This document shows, piece by piece, positions 8,186 through 16,701 of a stretch of 37,183 bases of DNA. The position numbers and the translations under genes are program-made. The notes beneath the pieces were generated by a model. That model ran no database searches. It was not told where the DNA came from and was given only the letters and a program-made list of their open reading frames with translations. Each line of letters opens with the position of its first letter. The first letter of the stretch is position 1. The stretch is from positions 1 through 37,183 of the forward strand of contig CALCYT010000038.1 of assembly GCA_937906455.1 (NCBI GenBank), written 5' to 3'. Origin of the DNA: an uncultured Bacteroidales bacterium. GTDB lineage: Bacteria > Bacteroidota > Bacteroidia > Bacteroidales > F082.

Positions 8186-8193
8186 CAAAATTA
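8186..8193 (-). promoter_or_regulatory. -7 box of the rluB-dnaG operon
   Basis: Read on the minus strand this is TAATTTTG, 32 bases before the rluB ATG. It is the only good -7 box I find for the four-gene operon. Confidence 0.55.
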
Positions 8194-8346
8194 CGAATTT
8201 TTCGTGTACGAGGTGCTTAAAAATTAACAAGTTATCAACAATTTTTGAAGTCGTTAGCCTTTAGTCGTTAGTCGTCAGCTGTCAGATTTTCGAAATATTT
8301 TTTCATTGATAACAGGATAAGGTTATGACGAGACAACATTTTTTAT

Positions 8347-8354
8347 TATTTTTG
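8347..8354 (+). promoter_or_regulatory. -7 box of the S8 protease gene
   Basis: TATTTTTG lies 19 bases before the ATG at 8374. The rest of the 8154-8373 gap is AT-rich and includes a degenerate GTCGTTAG/GTCGTCAG-type repeat at about 8250-8290. Confidence 0.55.
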
Positions 8355-8373
8355 CAGTTTAAATTCAATTGAA

Positions 8374-10014
8374 ATGAAGAAGTTATCATTTTTACTGATT
8401 TTATTAGCAGTTACAGTTATTTCGCAAGCACAGATTGCGACAAACATTTACTGGGTGAAATTCACCAACAAGGCCGATTCGCCATATTCCATTGACAATC
8501 CGAGTGAGTTTTTAAGTCAGAGGGCGATAGAGCGTCGTGAGCGTCTCGGCATTGATATTGACGAATACGATATTCCTGTGAATCCCCAGTATTTGCAGGC
8601 TGTTGCCGATTGTGGAGCTCAGATTTTGAATCCGTCGAAGTGGTTAAACGGCGTTTCGGTTTACGCCACGAGTCAGAGTGTGATAGCTGCCATCAATGCG
8701 TTAGATTTTGTGGAGACGGTGCGCAACTGTCCGAATTACCCCGAAGCCCAGCGTGACAAAGAGCTTTGGCTTGCCGATGAGATGAAAGATTCCGGCGAAC
8801 CTGTTGTTGCCAAAGATTACTACGGTGGTGCTCACGACCAGGTGTATCAGTTGAGAGTCAATGAGTTGCATGACATGGGATATGATGGTACGGGTGTTGT
8901 CGTCGCTGTGTTGGACGGCGGATTCGTCGGGACTGACGAGCATTATTGTTTCGACAACATGCGGGAAGAAGGCCGTTTGTTGGGTGTTCGTGATTTTGTG
9001 TATGGTTCTTCCACGGTGTATTCGCAGAGCACACACGGCACCTCATGTTTGAGTACTATGGCTGCCTACGACCCCAACACCATGGTTGGCACTGCACCGA
9101 AGGCGTCATATTATCTGATTCACACCGAAGACGGTGCGGGCGAGAACATAGTGGAGGAATACAACTGGGTGTCGGGTGCCGAATATGCCGACAGTCTTGG
9201 TGTTGACGTATGCACAACGTCTTTGGGTTACATTGATTTCGACATGCCGCAATGGGATCATCCTTTTGCGCATTTCGACGGCAACACGGCACCTATGAGC
9301 ATTGGTGCTGAGATTGCGGCGAGTCGAGGCATGATTTGCATGAATGCTGCCGGCAACGAAGGCGGTGGCACCTGCACCTTAGGCATCCCGGCTGATGCCG
9401 AGCATATCGTCACGGTGGGAGCCGTTGACGCTTCAGGACAACGCGCATATTTCAGCTCGGTGGGTCCGACCTACGACGGTCGCGTCAAGCCTGATGTGAT
9501 GGCAATGGGCGAGGATACCTATGTGGCATCGGGTTATCCCGGCGGATGGTATGGCGATTATTACAATGGCAGCGGCACGTCGTTTGCCACACCGGTGCTT
9601 GCCGGTGCTGTGGCATGTCTGCGTCAGGCGCGCCCCAACGCCTCGGTGCAGGAGATTTGCGACGCATTGCGCGCGGCAGGTAACTACGCTAACAGCCCCA
9701 ACAACTATTATGGATACGGCATCCCTGATTTTGTGGCGGCGATGAACATGCTCAATGACGCCGTCGATGAAACGGAAAATCACTTCTTCAACGTGTTTCC
9801 AAATCCCGGAAAGGGCAATTTCAAGATTGTGATAAATTACGAAGTCGGCGACATCGAAGGCAAGATTTATGACAACATCGGGCGAATTATTTGTAATGTA
9901 ATGAGTGTCAATGAGTTAGAGAATACCTTAAATAATTTAAGCTCAGGCGTTTATCAGTTGAAAATCGACACGTCGAAAGGCAGCCAGACTGTGAAAGTGG
10001 TGATTTGCAAATAA
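8374..10014 (+). CDS. secreted subtilisin-like (S8) serine protease with T9SS sorting domain
   Basis: A 546-residue secreted protease. MKKLSFLLILLAVTVISQAQ is the signal peptide and residues up to about 160 look like an inhibitor-type propeptide. The S8 catalytic triad is visible as Asp181 in VVVAVLDGGF, His221 in STHGTSCLS and Ser403 in GSGTSFATPVLAG, with the oxyanion-hole region MNAAGNEGG between them. From about residue 470 a T9SS type A sorting domain follows (NVFPNPGKGNFKI to SSGVYQLKID), so it should be delivered through the outer membrane and attached or released at the cell surface. It stands alone between its own promoter and that of the next operon. Substrate specificity is not predictable. 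Confidence 0.93.
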   Translation: MKKLSFLLILLAVTVISQAQIATNIYWVKFTNKADSPYSIDNPSEFLSQRAIERRERLGIDIDEYDIPVNPQYLQAVADCGAQILNPSKWLNGVSVYATSQSVIAAINALDFVETVRNCPNYPEAQRDKELWLADEMKDSGEPVVAKDYYGGAHDQVYQLRVNELHDMGYDGTGVVVAVLDGGFVGTDEHYCFDNMREEGRLLGVRDFVYGSSTVYSQSTHGTSCLSTMAAYDPNTMVGTAPKASYYLIHTEDGAGENIVEEYNWVSGAEYADSLGVDVCTTSLGYIDFDMPQWDHPFAHFDGNTAPMSIGAEIAASRGMICMNAAGNEGGGTCTLGIPADAEHIVTVGAVDASGQRAYFSSVGPTYDGRVKPDVMAMGEDTYVASGYPGGWYGDYYNGSGTSFATPVLAGAVACLRQARPNASVQEICDALRAAGNYANSPNNYYGYGIPDFVAAMNMLNDAVDETENHFFNVFPNPGKGNFKIVINYEVGDIEGKIYDNIGRIICNVMSVNELENTLNNLSSGVYQLKIDTSKGSQTVKVVICK

Positions 10015-10030
10015 AATTTTCAGAAAAGTC

Positions 10031-10059
10031 TTGGTCTGACGAAATTATTCATATCTTTG
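10031..10059 (+). promoter_or_regulatory. promoter of the dihydroorotate dehydrogenase-like / oxidative stress genes
   Basis: TTGG at 10031-10034 and TATCTTTG at 10052-10059 with 18 bases between TTG and the -7 box form one of the best -33/-7 pairs in the window. The leader is about 15 bases. Confidence 0.65.
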
Positions 10060-10079
10060 TAAGCTGAAATTTTAAAACT

Positions 10080-11060
10080 ATGGAATTGACGACATCATAT
10101 TTAGGGTTAAAGTTGAAAAACCCCATCATAGTGGGAAGCTCGACATTTACCGGCACTGTTGACGGCATTGTGAATTGTGCGAAGGCGGGAGCCGGAGCTG
10201 TGGTGCTGAAATCGCTTTTTGAAGAACAGATTTTGTCGGATATCAAGAAAGAGGAGGGCTACACCGACATCTACAACTCCAATCCTGACGCGGATTTGTA
10301 TATGAAGACGTTCCTTCGCGGAAATGAGATAGCGATATATGAGAAGCTCATCCGTGAGGCGAAGAAAAGCGTTGATATTCCGATAATTGCGAGTATCAAC
10401 TGCGCTGACAAGGGTGAGTGGACAAGTTTCGCGAAAGAACTTCAGGATGCCGGTGCCGACGCTCTTGAGCTTAACATCGCAGTGTCGCCTTTTGACAAGG
10501 ACATGCCTTCGAAAGACATTGAGGATGAAGTGGTTAACATCTTCAACGAGGTGAAAAAGACGGTATCGATACCAGTCTCGGTGAAGCTCGGCGACCATTT
10601 CACCAACATCGGGAACTTGGCGTTCCGTCTCTCGATGGCAGGTGCGGCGGGCTTAGTGCTGTTCAACCGTTTCTACAACCCCACAATCAACATCGAGAAC
10701 ATGAAAGTGGTTCCCGGCTCGGCGCTTTCCGTTGAGGAGGAGAACAGCAACACCTTGAGATGGATATCGTTGCTCACGGCGCAGGAGATACCTTGCGACC
10801 TCTCGGCTTCGACGGGCGTTCATTCGGCAGAAGACGTTGTGCGTCAGATACTTGCAGGAGCCGAGTCGGTGCAGGTGTGCAGCGTGCTTTATCGTAAGGG
10901 CGTGAGCTACGTCGCAGAGATGCTTGAAGGTCTTGAGAAATGGATGTCGAAGCATAACTTCAAGAGTATCAACGATTTTAAAGGCAGATGCAGTGCTTCG
11001 GCAGATGTGAAGGTCTTTGAGAGATTACAATATTTGAGAAGAAATAACGATTTAAATTAA
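10080..11060 (+). CDS. dihydroorotate dehydrogenase-like FMN protein
   Basis: A 326-residue TIM-barrel flavoprotein related to dihydroorotate dehydrogenase; annotation pipelines call this branch dihydroorotate dehydrogenase-like protein. MELTTSYLGLKLKNPIIVGSS is the typical opening, followed by GAGAVVLKSLFEEQI, IPIIASINC, ALELNIAVSP, IPVSVKLGDHF and the phosphate-binding ending AGAESVQVCSVLYRKG. It lacks the conventional spacing and the Cys or Ser base loop that would establish pyrimidine synthesis, so I do not call it pyrD. Its immediate partner is a rubredoxin gene six bases downstream, which suggests a redox role in this operon, but that is inference from position. Confidence 0.85.
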   Translation: MELTTSYLGLKLKNPIIVGSSTFTGTVDGIVNCAKAGAGAVVLKSLFEEQILSDIKKEEGYTDIYNSNPDADLYMKTFLRGNEIAIYEKLIREAKKSVDIPIIASINCADKGEWTSFAKELQDAGADALELNIAVSPFDKDMPSKDIEDEVVNIFNEVKKTVSIPVSVKLGDHFTNIGNLAFRLSMAGAAGLVLFNRFYNPTINIENMKVVPGSALSVEEENSNTLRWISLLTAQEIPCDLSASTGVHSAEDVVRQILAGAESVQVCSVLYRKGVSYVAEMLEGLEKWMSKHNFKSINDFKGRCSASADVKVFERLQYLRRNNDLN

Positions 11061-11066
11061 AAAATT

Positions 11067-11225
11067 ATGGCAAAATACGTTTGTGACGTCTGTGGTTATG
11101 AGTATGACCCGGCAGTTGGCGATCCGGACAACGGCATCGCTCCAGGAACACCATTTGAGCAATTACCTGACAGTTGGTCATGCCCGCTTTGTGGCGTAGG
11201 CAAAGAACATTTCGAGATGCAGTAA
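11067..11225 (+). CDS. rubredoxin
   Basis: A 52-residue rubredoxin, a small iron protein carrying one electron at a time in the cytoplasm. Both Cys pairs of the Fe(SCys)4 site are present: CDVCGYEYDP near the start (Cys6, Cys9) and CPLCGVGKEHFE (Cys39, Cys42), with the conserved aromatic/acidic spacer DPDNGIAPGTPFEQLP. Length matches classic rubredoxin. The gene starts six bases after the dihydroorotate dehydrogenase-like gene and ends ten bases before the flavin reductase-rubredoxin fusion. It probably delivers electrons to the flavodiiron protein encoded two genes downstream. Confidence 0.95.
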   Translation: MAKYVCDVCGYEYDPAVGDPDNGIAPGTPFEQLPDSWSCPLCGVGKEHFEMQ

Positions 11226-11235
11226 ACGTCAAGAC

Positions 11236-11844
11236 ATGGATACCAAGTCCCTTTTCAAGATAGGATACGGTCTTTATGTCCTGACGACGAACTACGACAA
11301 CATCGACAACGGATGCATCATCAACACGGTGCAGCAGGTTACCAGCGACCCGCTGCGCTTGTCGATTGTCGTGAACAAAAACAACTACACGCACGACCTC
11401 ATCCTTGACTCGTGCGTGTTTAATGTCAATGTGTTGACAACGGAGACGCCGTTTTCCGTGTTCCAACACTTTGGTTTTCAGTCAGGAAGAGACGTAAACA
11501 AATTTGCAGACTGCGAGCAGGAGCTGCGTGCCGTGAATCATGTGCTGTATCTGCCAAAGCATATCAACGCTTATTTCGCGTGCAGGGTGGTGAAGACGAT
11601 AGACCTCGGCACGCATACCATGTTTATTGCCGACATCCTCGATGCAGTGCAGGTAAACGACAAAGAATCAGTGACTTACGACTATTATCAGAAGAATATC
11701 AAACCGAAGAAGACGGTGGCGAAAGGCTGTTGGGTGTGCCGTGTGTGCGGATGGGTGTATGAAGGTGAGATTTTGCCGGATGACGTCGTTTGCCCGATTT
11801 GCAAGCACGGGAAAGAGGATTTTGAGTACGTGGAGCCGACATGA
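11236..11844 (+). CDS. flavin reductase-rubredoxin fusion (high-molecular-weight rubredoxin type)
   Basis: A 202-residue fusion. Residues 1-150 form an FMN-binding flavin reductase-like domain (LFKIGYGLYVLTTNYDNIDN opening, then IINTVQQVTSDPLRLSI and CVFNVNVLT). Residues from about 160 form a rubredoxin domain with CRVCGWVYEGEILP and CPICKHGKEDFE. This is the architecture of the Hrb/NADH:rubredoxin-type protein of clostridia, which passes electrons from NAD(P)H to a flavodiiron oxygen or NO reductase. The next gene encodes exactly such a flavodiiron protein, so the pairing is strong. A spare Cys-containing motif (GCWVCRVC) precedes the first rubredoxin pair. Confidence 0.9.
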   Translation: MDTKSLFKIGYGLYVLTTNYDNIDNGCIINTVQQVTSDPLRLSIVVNKNNYTHDLILDSCVFNVNVLTTETPFSVFQHFGFQSGRDVNKFADCEQELRAVNHVLYLPKHINAYFACRVVKTIDLGTHTMFIADILDAVQVNDKESVTYDYYQKNIKPKKTVAKGCWVCRVCGWVYEGEILPDDVVCPICKHGKEDFEYVEPT

Positions 11845-11892
11845 ATTGATGGAGTAGGGAGTAAAGAGTATAGAGTAGAGATAATAGATAAT

Positions 11893-13086
11893 ATGAACGA
11901 TATGAATATAAAGTTAGCGGAGAGTATTTATTACGTCGGGGTGAATGACCGGCGGACGGAGATGTTTGAGAATCACATGGAGCTGCCTAATGGCGTTTCA
12001 TACAACTCATATCTCATTGTGGATGAAAAGGTTGCGCTCATCGACCCAGTGGAGTCGGGTTTCATGGCGCAGTATCTGTTCCAGATAAAACGGATTCTTG
12101 GCGACCGTAAGGTTGACTATCTCATAGTGAACCACGACGAGCCTGACCACAGCGGCTCGGTGGGCACTGTTTTGAGGGAATGGCCTGAGGTGACAGTTGT
12201 TGGCAATGCCAAGACGTTTGCTCCTTTGGAGAATTTCTATGGCGAGATTAAAAACAAGAAGATTGTGGCTGAAGGCGAGACCTTGAGTCTTGGTAATCAT
12301 ACACTTCAGTTTTTCATGGTACCGATGTGCCACTGGCCTGAGTCGATGGTGACATACGAGCAAAACTCGAAAATCATCTTCTCGAACGATGCTTTCGGAG
12401 GCTTTGGCGCCTTGAACGGCGGCATCTTCGACGACGAGGTGAATCTCGCCTTCTATGAAGACGACATGCGCCGTTATTATGCGAACATAGTGGGCAAAGT
12501 GGCTATGATGGCTCTGAAAGCCATACAGAAAGCCGGCACTCTCGACATCAAGATGATTGCGCCGTCGCATGGCTTGATTTGGAGAAGCAACCTGCAGTGG
12601 GTGCTCGACAGATACACCGCTTGGAGCAAGCATGAGAGCAGGGAAGGCGTGGTCATCGTTTATGGCTCGATGTATGGCAACACCGGCAGGATGGCGGATA
12701 TCATCGCACGCGGCGTGGCCGACGCAGGGGTGAAAGAGATAAAGGTTTATGATGTGTCGAAGACAGAAGAGTCGTTCATTTTCAGTGATATATGGCAGTA
12801 CAAAGGCGTGGTTTTGGGTGCCTGCTCACACTACGGCAGCATCTTCCCCGGTATGGTGGGACTGCTGCATGAGATTGCCGAATACAAGCCACAAAACAAG
12901 GTGTTCGGACTGTTTGGCGGTGCCTCGTGGAGCGGCGGAGGACTCAAGACATTGAAAGAGAACGCCGAAGCGTGCAAATGGAACATCGTGGGAGAGCCTG
13001 TAGAGGTGAAAGGGGCTCCGATTCGTGAAGAAGACATCGAGAGGTTGTATAATCTGGGAAAGGAGATAGGGAAAGCGATAGTTTAA
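11893..13086 (+). CDS. fprA: flavodiiron protein (A-type flavoprotein, O2/NO reductase)
   Basis: A 397-residue flavodiiron protein that reduces O2 to water and/or NO to N2O in the cytoplasm of anaerobes. The N-terminal metallo-beta-lactamase-like domain carries the diiron ligands: NHDEPDHSG (H-x-E-x-D-H), MCHWPES, FSNDAFGGFG and PSHGLIWR. The C-terminal flavodoxin domain begins near residue 250 with VVIVYGSMYGNTGRMAD and continues with SWSGGGLKTL. There is no fused C-terminal rubredoxin, consistent with use of the separate rubredoxin proteins just upstream. A second ATG at 11902 (MNIKLAES) is an equally good start. Between it and the previous gene lies a short degenerate AGAGTA heptad stretch. 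The stop codon (GTT TAA) opens the next repeat block. Confidence 0.94.
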   Translation: MNDMNIKLAESIYYVGVNDRRTEMFENHMELPNGVSYNSYLIVDEKVALIDPVESGFMAQYLFQIKRILGDRKVDYLIVNHDEPDHSGSVGTVLREWPEVTVVGNAKTFAPLENFYGEIKNKKIVAEGETLSLGNHTLQFFMVPMCHWPESMVTYEQNSKIIFSNDAFGGFGALNGGIFDDEVNLAFYEDDMRRYYANIVGKVAMMALKAIQKAGTLDIKMIAPSHGLIWRSNLQWVLDRYTAWSKHESREGVVIVYGSMYGNTGRMADIIARGVADAGVKEIKVYDVSKTEESFIFSDIWQYKGVVLGACSHYGSIFPGMVGLLHEIAEYKPQNKVFGLFGGASWSGGGLKTLKENAEACKWNIVGEPVEVKGAPIREEDIERLYNLGKEIGKAIV

Positions 13087-13135
13087 AAGTTTAAAAGTTT
13101 AAAAGTTTAATAGATTAAAAGTTTAATAGATTAGA
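13082..13135. repeat. octad tandem repeat (GTTTAAAA/GTTTAATA)
   Basis: About six 8-bp units run from the stop codon of the flavodiiron gene to just before the superoxide dismutase ATG at 13140. The first unit supplies the TAA stop. Confidence 0.85.
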
Positions 13136-13139
13136 GATT

Positions 13140-13715
13140 ATGATAGAATTAACGAAGTTACCTTATGGGATGGAGGCGTTGGAGCCGCATATCTCGAAGA
13201 CGACGTTGGAGTTTCACTATGGCAAGCATCATGCGGGCTATGTGAACAACCTCAACAAGCTCATCGCTGGCACGCCTTTTGAGGGCAAGAGCCTCGAAGA
13301 GATTATCATGAACGCTAACGGCGGCATTTTCAATAACGCGGCGCAGGTGTGGAACCACACGTTTTACTGGAACTGCATGACGCCGAATCCCGTCAAGGAC
13401 AAGCCGAAAGGCAAGCTGATGGAGGCCATCATCCGCGACTTCGGCAGCTTCGATGAGTTCAAGACGAAGTTTATCGACAAATGTGTGACCTTGTTCGGCT
13501 CCGGCTGGACGTGGCTCGTCGCCGACAAGGACGGCAAGCTCTCGATAGTGCAGACCGGCAACGCGCAGAACCCGCTGACTGAAGGCTTGAAGCCCTTGTT
13601 GGTGTGCGATGTGTGGGAGCATGCATATTATTTAGATTACCAGAATTTACGTGCCAATTACGTGAACGAGTTCTGGGCAATAATTAATTGGGAATCTATT
13701 GAAAAAAGCTATTAG
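13140..13715 (+). CDS. sodB: superoxide dismutase (Fe/Mn family)
   Basis: A 191-residue iron/manganese superoxide dismutase converting superoxide to H2O2 and O2 in the cytoplasm. All four metal ligands can be seen: the His in LEFHYGKHHAGYV, His in VWNHTFYWNCM, and Asp plus His in VCDVWEHAYYLDYQN. The GGIFNNAAQVWNH and LFGSGWTWL segments are those of the family; the sequence resembles iron or cambialistic enzymes of Bacteroidales, but metal use cannot be settled here. It follows the rubredoxin/flavodiiron genes on the same strand and completes an O2, NO and superoxide detoxification set. The stop TAG lies within a TTAGCCATCAGCC repeat, shared with the 25230-25263 block. Confidence 0.96.
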   Translation: MIELTKLPYGMEALEPHISKTTLEFHYGKHHAGYVNNLNKLIAGTPFEGKSLEEIIMNANGGIFNNAAQVWNHTFYWNCMTPNPVKDKPKGKLMEAIIRDFGSFDEFKTKFIDKCVTLFGSGWTWLVADKDGKLSIVQTGNAQNPLTEGLKPLLVCDVWEHAYYLDYQNLRANYVNEFWAIINWESIEKSY

Positions 13716-13759
13716 CCATCAGCCATCAGTTTTGAACGTCCAATTCTAATGGCTAATGT

Positions 13760-14884
13760 CTATCGGCTTTCGATGGTTTCGAGCTCTTGATAGTAAATCT
13801 GCGGGATTTCCTCTTTATAGTCTTTGCTATAAAAATAAGCAGGTTTGAGCAGTTTTCCGAACACGAAATCCTGGATGAGTACGAATTCGTTGCCTTCGCT
13901 GAGGAGGGCGTATTTATGGTCGGGGTCTTTCAGCATCTCCTCGAATTTTTCGAGGTCATCGTCGGAGAAGTCGTATAAGTCAGAGTTGGTAATCAGTCGG
14001 AATGTGGTTACGCTGCGTGTCTTGCCGTCTTTCGTTGCAAGTGTCAGTCGTTCCTTGAAAGGCGAGTTGATGATAGAGTCGCGGCGGGCAGGCTCGATGT
14101 CGTTAAGGAACGCCTCAAAACGCACGTCTTTGAACGAGGTCATGAGGTTGAGAACCCTCAAGGTGTCGAAATCGAGAGGTGTCCCGTCGAGATGGCTCAT
14201 CGCATACTGGTAGCGACCGTTCTCATTGATGATGAACCCGTTATCAGGGTCTTCGTTGATTTCTAACTTCACTGACGCGATGTTATCCATCTTCTCGTTG
14301 AAGATGAGATGGTCGCGCCAATCGATGGGGTTGGCCGAGAAACGAGAGCTTATGAAACCTCTAAAGCCGTGAAGATGAACGATATACACCTTATCTCCTC
14401 CTTCTTTGAGGATATAAGTCCCGTTGTTGTCTTGTGTCACGTCGCCGATATAAAACACCTTGGTGCGTTTCTCGTGGTAGAACATCTTGATTTTGTTGAA
14501 AAGATTGATTCTCGGGACCATCTGATACACCTCTACTTTGGTGTTTGTCGATGACATCCTCGTCACGATATTGTCGGTTTTCTTGACTGACACAGGCATT
14601 TTGATACGCATGCGGTTGAGGGTGTAGAGCATCTCGTTGACCAAGTTTTGGTTAGCGCGGAACTCGTTATTGACAATCCATTCCGTGCCGTTGCGTTGCA
14701 GCACCACCCGGTTACCGCTTTTGTCGGCGAAGAAGAGCTTCGTGATGTTGGCGGTGTCATAGACGGTGAAGTCGGACGCCTCGCTGCGCAAGGAGCTGAG
14801 ATAACGGTTGTTTCCGATAAGTATTCCGGCGATTACTAACAAAATCGCAATTATTACTATAGAGATAATGTTTTTATTTTTCAT
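13760..14884 (-). CDS. DUF4340 domain-containing membrane-anchored protein
   Basis: A 374-residue protein with one N-terminal membrane helix (NIISIVIIAILLVIAGILIG) and a long extracytoplasmic part matching the DUF4340 type: ANITKLFFADKSGNRVVLQRNG, WIVNNEFRANQNLVNEMLYTL and YILKEGGDKVYIVHLHGF. The family is regularly found just after gldG-like genes and is presumed to work with that ABC exporter; its biochemical role is unknown. Here it follows gldG with a 42-base gap filled by CAGTTGTT octads, so it is probably the last gene of the apt-gldF-gldG operon. Confidence 0.82.
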   Translation of the reverse strand: MKNKNIISIVIIAILLVIAGILIGNNRYLSSLRSEASDFTVYDTANITKLFFADKSGNRVVLQRNGTEWIVNNEFRANQNLVNEMLYTLNRMRIKMPVSVKKTDNIVTRMSSTNTKVEVYQMVPRINLFNKIKMFYHEKRTKVFYIGDVTQDNNGTYILKEGGDKVYIVHLHGFRGFISSRFSANPIDWRDHLIFNEKMDNIASVKLEINEDPDNGFIINENGRYQYAMSHLDGTPLDFDTLRVLNLMTSFKDVRFEAFLNDIEPARRDSIINSPFKERLTLATKDGKTRSVTTFRLITNSDLYDFSDDDLEKFEEMLKDPDHKYALLSEGNEFVLIQDFVFGKLLKPAYFYSKDYKEEIPQIYYQELETIESR

Positions 14885-14935
14885 AGTTGTTCAGTTGTTC
14901 AGTTGTTCAGTTGTCCAGTTAACTGACTAACTGGA
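14885..14935. repeat. octad repeat between DUF4340 gene and gldG
   Basis: CAGTTGTT-type units, the same family as 1873-1960. On the minus strand the TAG stop of gldG (TCC AGT TAG) is part of the first unit. Confidence 0.75.
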
Positions 14936-16693
14936 AGTGTATTTCTTTTTTCTTAATATTGCCAATATTAGTCCGAAAACTATCATGATGGCGCTTGGAA
15001 GCACCACATTGATGATTTGCCATGTCGTTTGAGAGCTGTTAACTTTGTTCACGTCGAGGAGACGAATCTTGAGTTCGCGTGAGCGTATGCTGATAAGTCC
15101 TTCACCATCAAGGAGATACGAGATGGCGTTTTCGATAAACTGTTTGTTTCCATACGTGATGTTCGTATATTGGTCGTAGCCCAACGGCAATGGTGAGCCG
15201 ATACGTTTGTTGTTTTTCTTGGCATAGTCGAGTTGTGCGAGCTGGTTGCGGATAATATCGCCGTCGGCTATGACAATCATAGAGTTACGTAGGCTTTCTG
15301 TCTTAAATCCTATTTCAGGGGCGTCGGTCATGGAGGCAGGCATGCGGTTTTCAAACAGCGAATGGAACGTGCCGTTGAGCAGGAAGGCTGTCGTCATGCC
15401 TTTTTGCGGGAACATCTGTGCGTTTGGGCGTTGGTTCAGTATTTCCAACGAGATATATACAGGTGCGCTCGACACCTTGGTGTAGTCGGACGTCTTGAGC
15501 AGCGGTATCTTCTGTATCTCGGGAGCGGAAGTCGTTGGTTCCAAAGAGCTTATGAAATCGGCCTTCACTGCCTCTATATTTCTCACTATAGGATGTTGCG
15601 ATGCCTGGCTCAGGAGCGGGAAGTAATACCACGGCAGCAGCATGCTTTGCAGGCTTACGCCCTCGCCGGTGACGAGTCCTATCTGGGCGCAGGGGTACGA
15701 CAGCAGCAGGTTGCGGTTGAGCTTGAGTCCGTATTTGAACAGCTGGTCGTCGAGGTTGAGGTTGAGGGCGAGACCCATCGTCGATTCGGTGCTTTGCAGG
15801 CTGTCCATGGAGGCACTGACGGCATCGAGGAGCCACATCACCTTGCCGCCGTACATGATATATTGGTCGATGATGAACTTGTCTTTTTCAGAAAACGGCT
15901 CGGTGGGCTTGGCTATGACGACGGCGTCGAAAGCCGGCCTGATGACGATGGTGCTGTCACGGTCGAAGTCTCTCTGCATCAAGGCGTTAAGCTGCCCGTT
16001 GAGCGTGGTGCGCTTGATGACATATTTTTTCGCGAGGCTGTTGGCGACGTCATAGACCTCAAGGTCGGAAAGCTCGCCATGACCATCGACGAAAGCGATG
16101 GTTTTTTTGTTGGTCGTGGTGATGTCTTTTATCGCGCTGATGAGTTTATATTCAAGGTCTTGCGCCGAGTTGTTAAGCACCGTCTCCTGGCTTTGTCCCG
16201 ATTCGCCGGAGAGGATGTCGATAGCCATCTCCTGTTCACGGTAACTCATGATGATGCCGGGCCAAATCATGATTTGCTGCACGCCGCTGTTAGTCTGCAC
16301 CGTCTCGGTGTAATAATTAAGGCCGCTCTGCCATAAGATTTTATACGTTTCCTGACGCTCGGCTTGGTCGTTGCTCTCCGAAGGGTTAATAAATTCATAA
16401 TCAATGAATTTGGAGTAGGCACGGAACTCGTCGAGCATCTCTTTCGTCTCTTTGCGGAGTTTTTTGAAGCCTGCCGGAAACTCGCCTTCGAGATAGACGC
16501 GGAAATACACGTAGTCGTCAAGGTTTTTCAGTATCTCCTTCGAGGTGTCGGAAAGAGTGTATCGTTTCTCGGAGGTGAGGTCGAAACGGGTATAGAAGAA
16601 AGAGCCGATGATATTGACTAACACGATGATTATCAGTGTTACGACAAGAGATATTATCTCGTTGCGCTTAGTGTTTTTTCTCTTGTTATCCAT
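14927..16693 (-). CDS. gldG: gliding-associated ABC exporter component GldG
   Basis: A GldG-type protein, the extracytoplasmic partner of an ABC permease. One N-terminal helix (IISLVVTLIIIVLVNIIGSFF) is followed by the family start FDLTSEKRYTLSDTSKEIL, then a DUF4350/ABC_transp_aux-like region with KTIAFVDGHGELSD and a closing helix (IINVVLPSAIMIVFGLILAIL) with a KKK tail. In Flavobacterium GldF/GldG with GldA were described with gliding motility; in non-gliding Bacteroidales the same genes persist with unclear function. I chose the ATG at 16693 (MDNKRKNTKRNE), which has a GGAGG a few bases upstream; an ATG at 16708 overlapping the gldF stop is the alternative. No GldA ATPase gene lies in this window. 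Confidence 0.88.
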   Translation of the reverse strand: MDNKRKNTKRNEIISLVVTLIIIVLVNIIGSFFYTRFDLTSEKRYTLSDTSKEILKNLDDYVYFRVYLEGEFPAGFKKLRKETKEMLDEFRAYSKFIDYEFINPSESNDQAERQETYKILWQSGLNYYTETVQTNSGVQQIMIWPGIIMSYREQEMAIDILSGESGQSQETVLNNSAQDLEYKLISAIKDITTTNKKTIAFVDGHGELSDLEVYDVANSLAKKYVIKRTTLNGQLNALMQRDFDRDSTIVIRPAFDAVVIAKPTEPFSEKDKFIIDQYIMYGGKVMWLLDAVSASMDSLQSTESTMGLALNLNLDDQLFKYGLKLNRNLLLSYPCAQIGLVTGEGVSLQSMLLPWYYFPLLSQASQHPIVRNIEAVKADFISSLEPTTSAPEIQKIPLLKTSDYTKVSSAPVYISLEILNQRPNAQMFPQKGMTTAFLLNGTFHSLFENRMPASMTDAPEIGFKTESLRNSMIVIADGDIIRNQLAQLDYAKKNNKRIGSPLPLGYDQYTNITYGNKQFIENAISYLLDGEGLISIRSRELKIRLLDVNKVNSSQTTWQIINVVLPSAIMIVFGLILAILRKKKYTSS

Positions 16694-16701
16694 AATACCT
16701 C

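Noticed and set aside
15362..16336. A 324-codon plus-strand ORF
   Set aside because: Antisense shadow of gldG; composition is that of a complementary reading and no motif is found.
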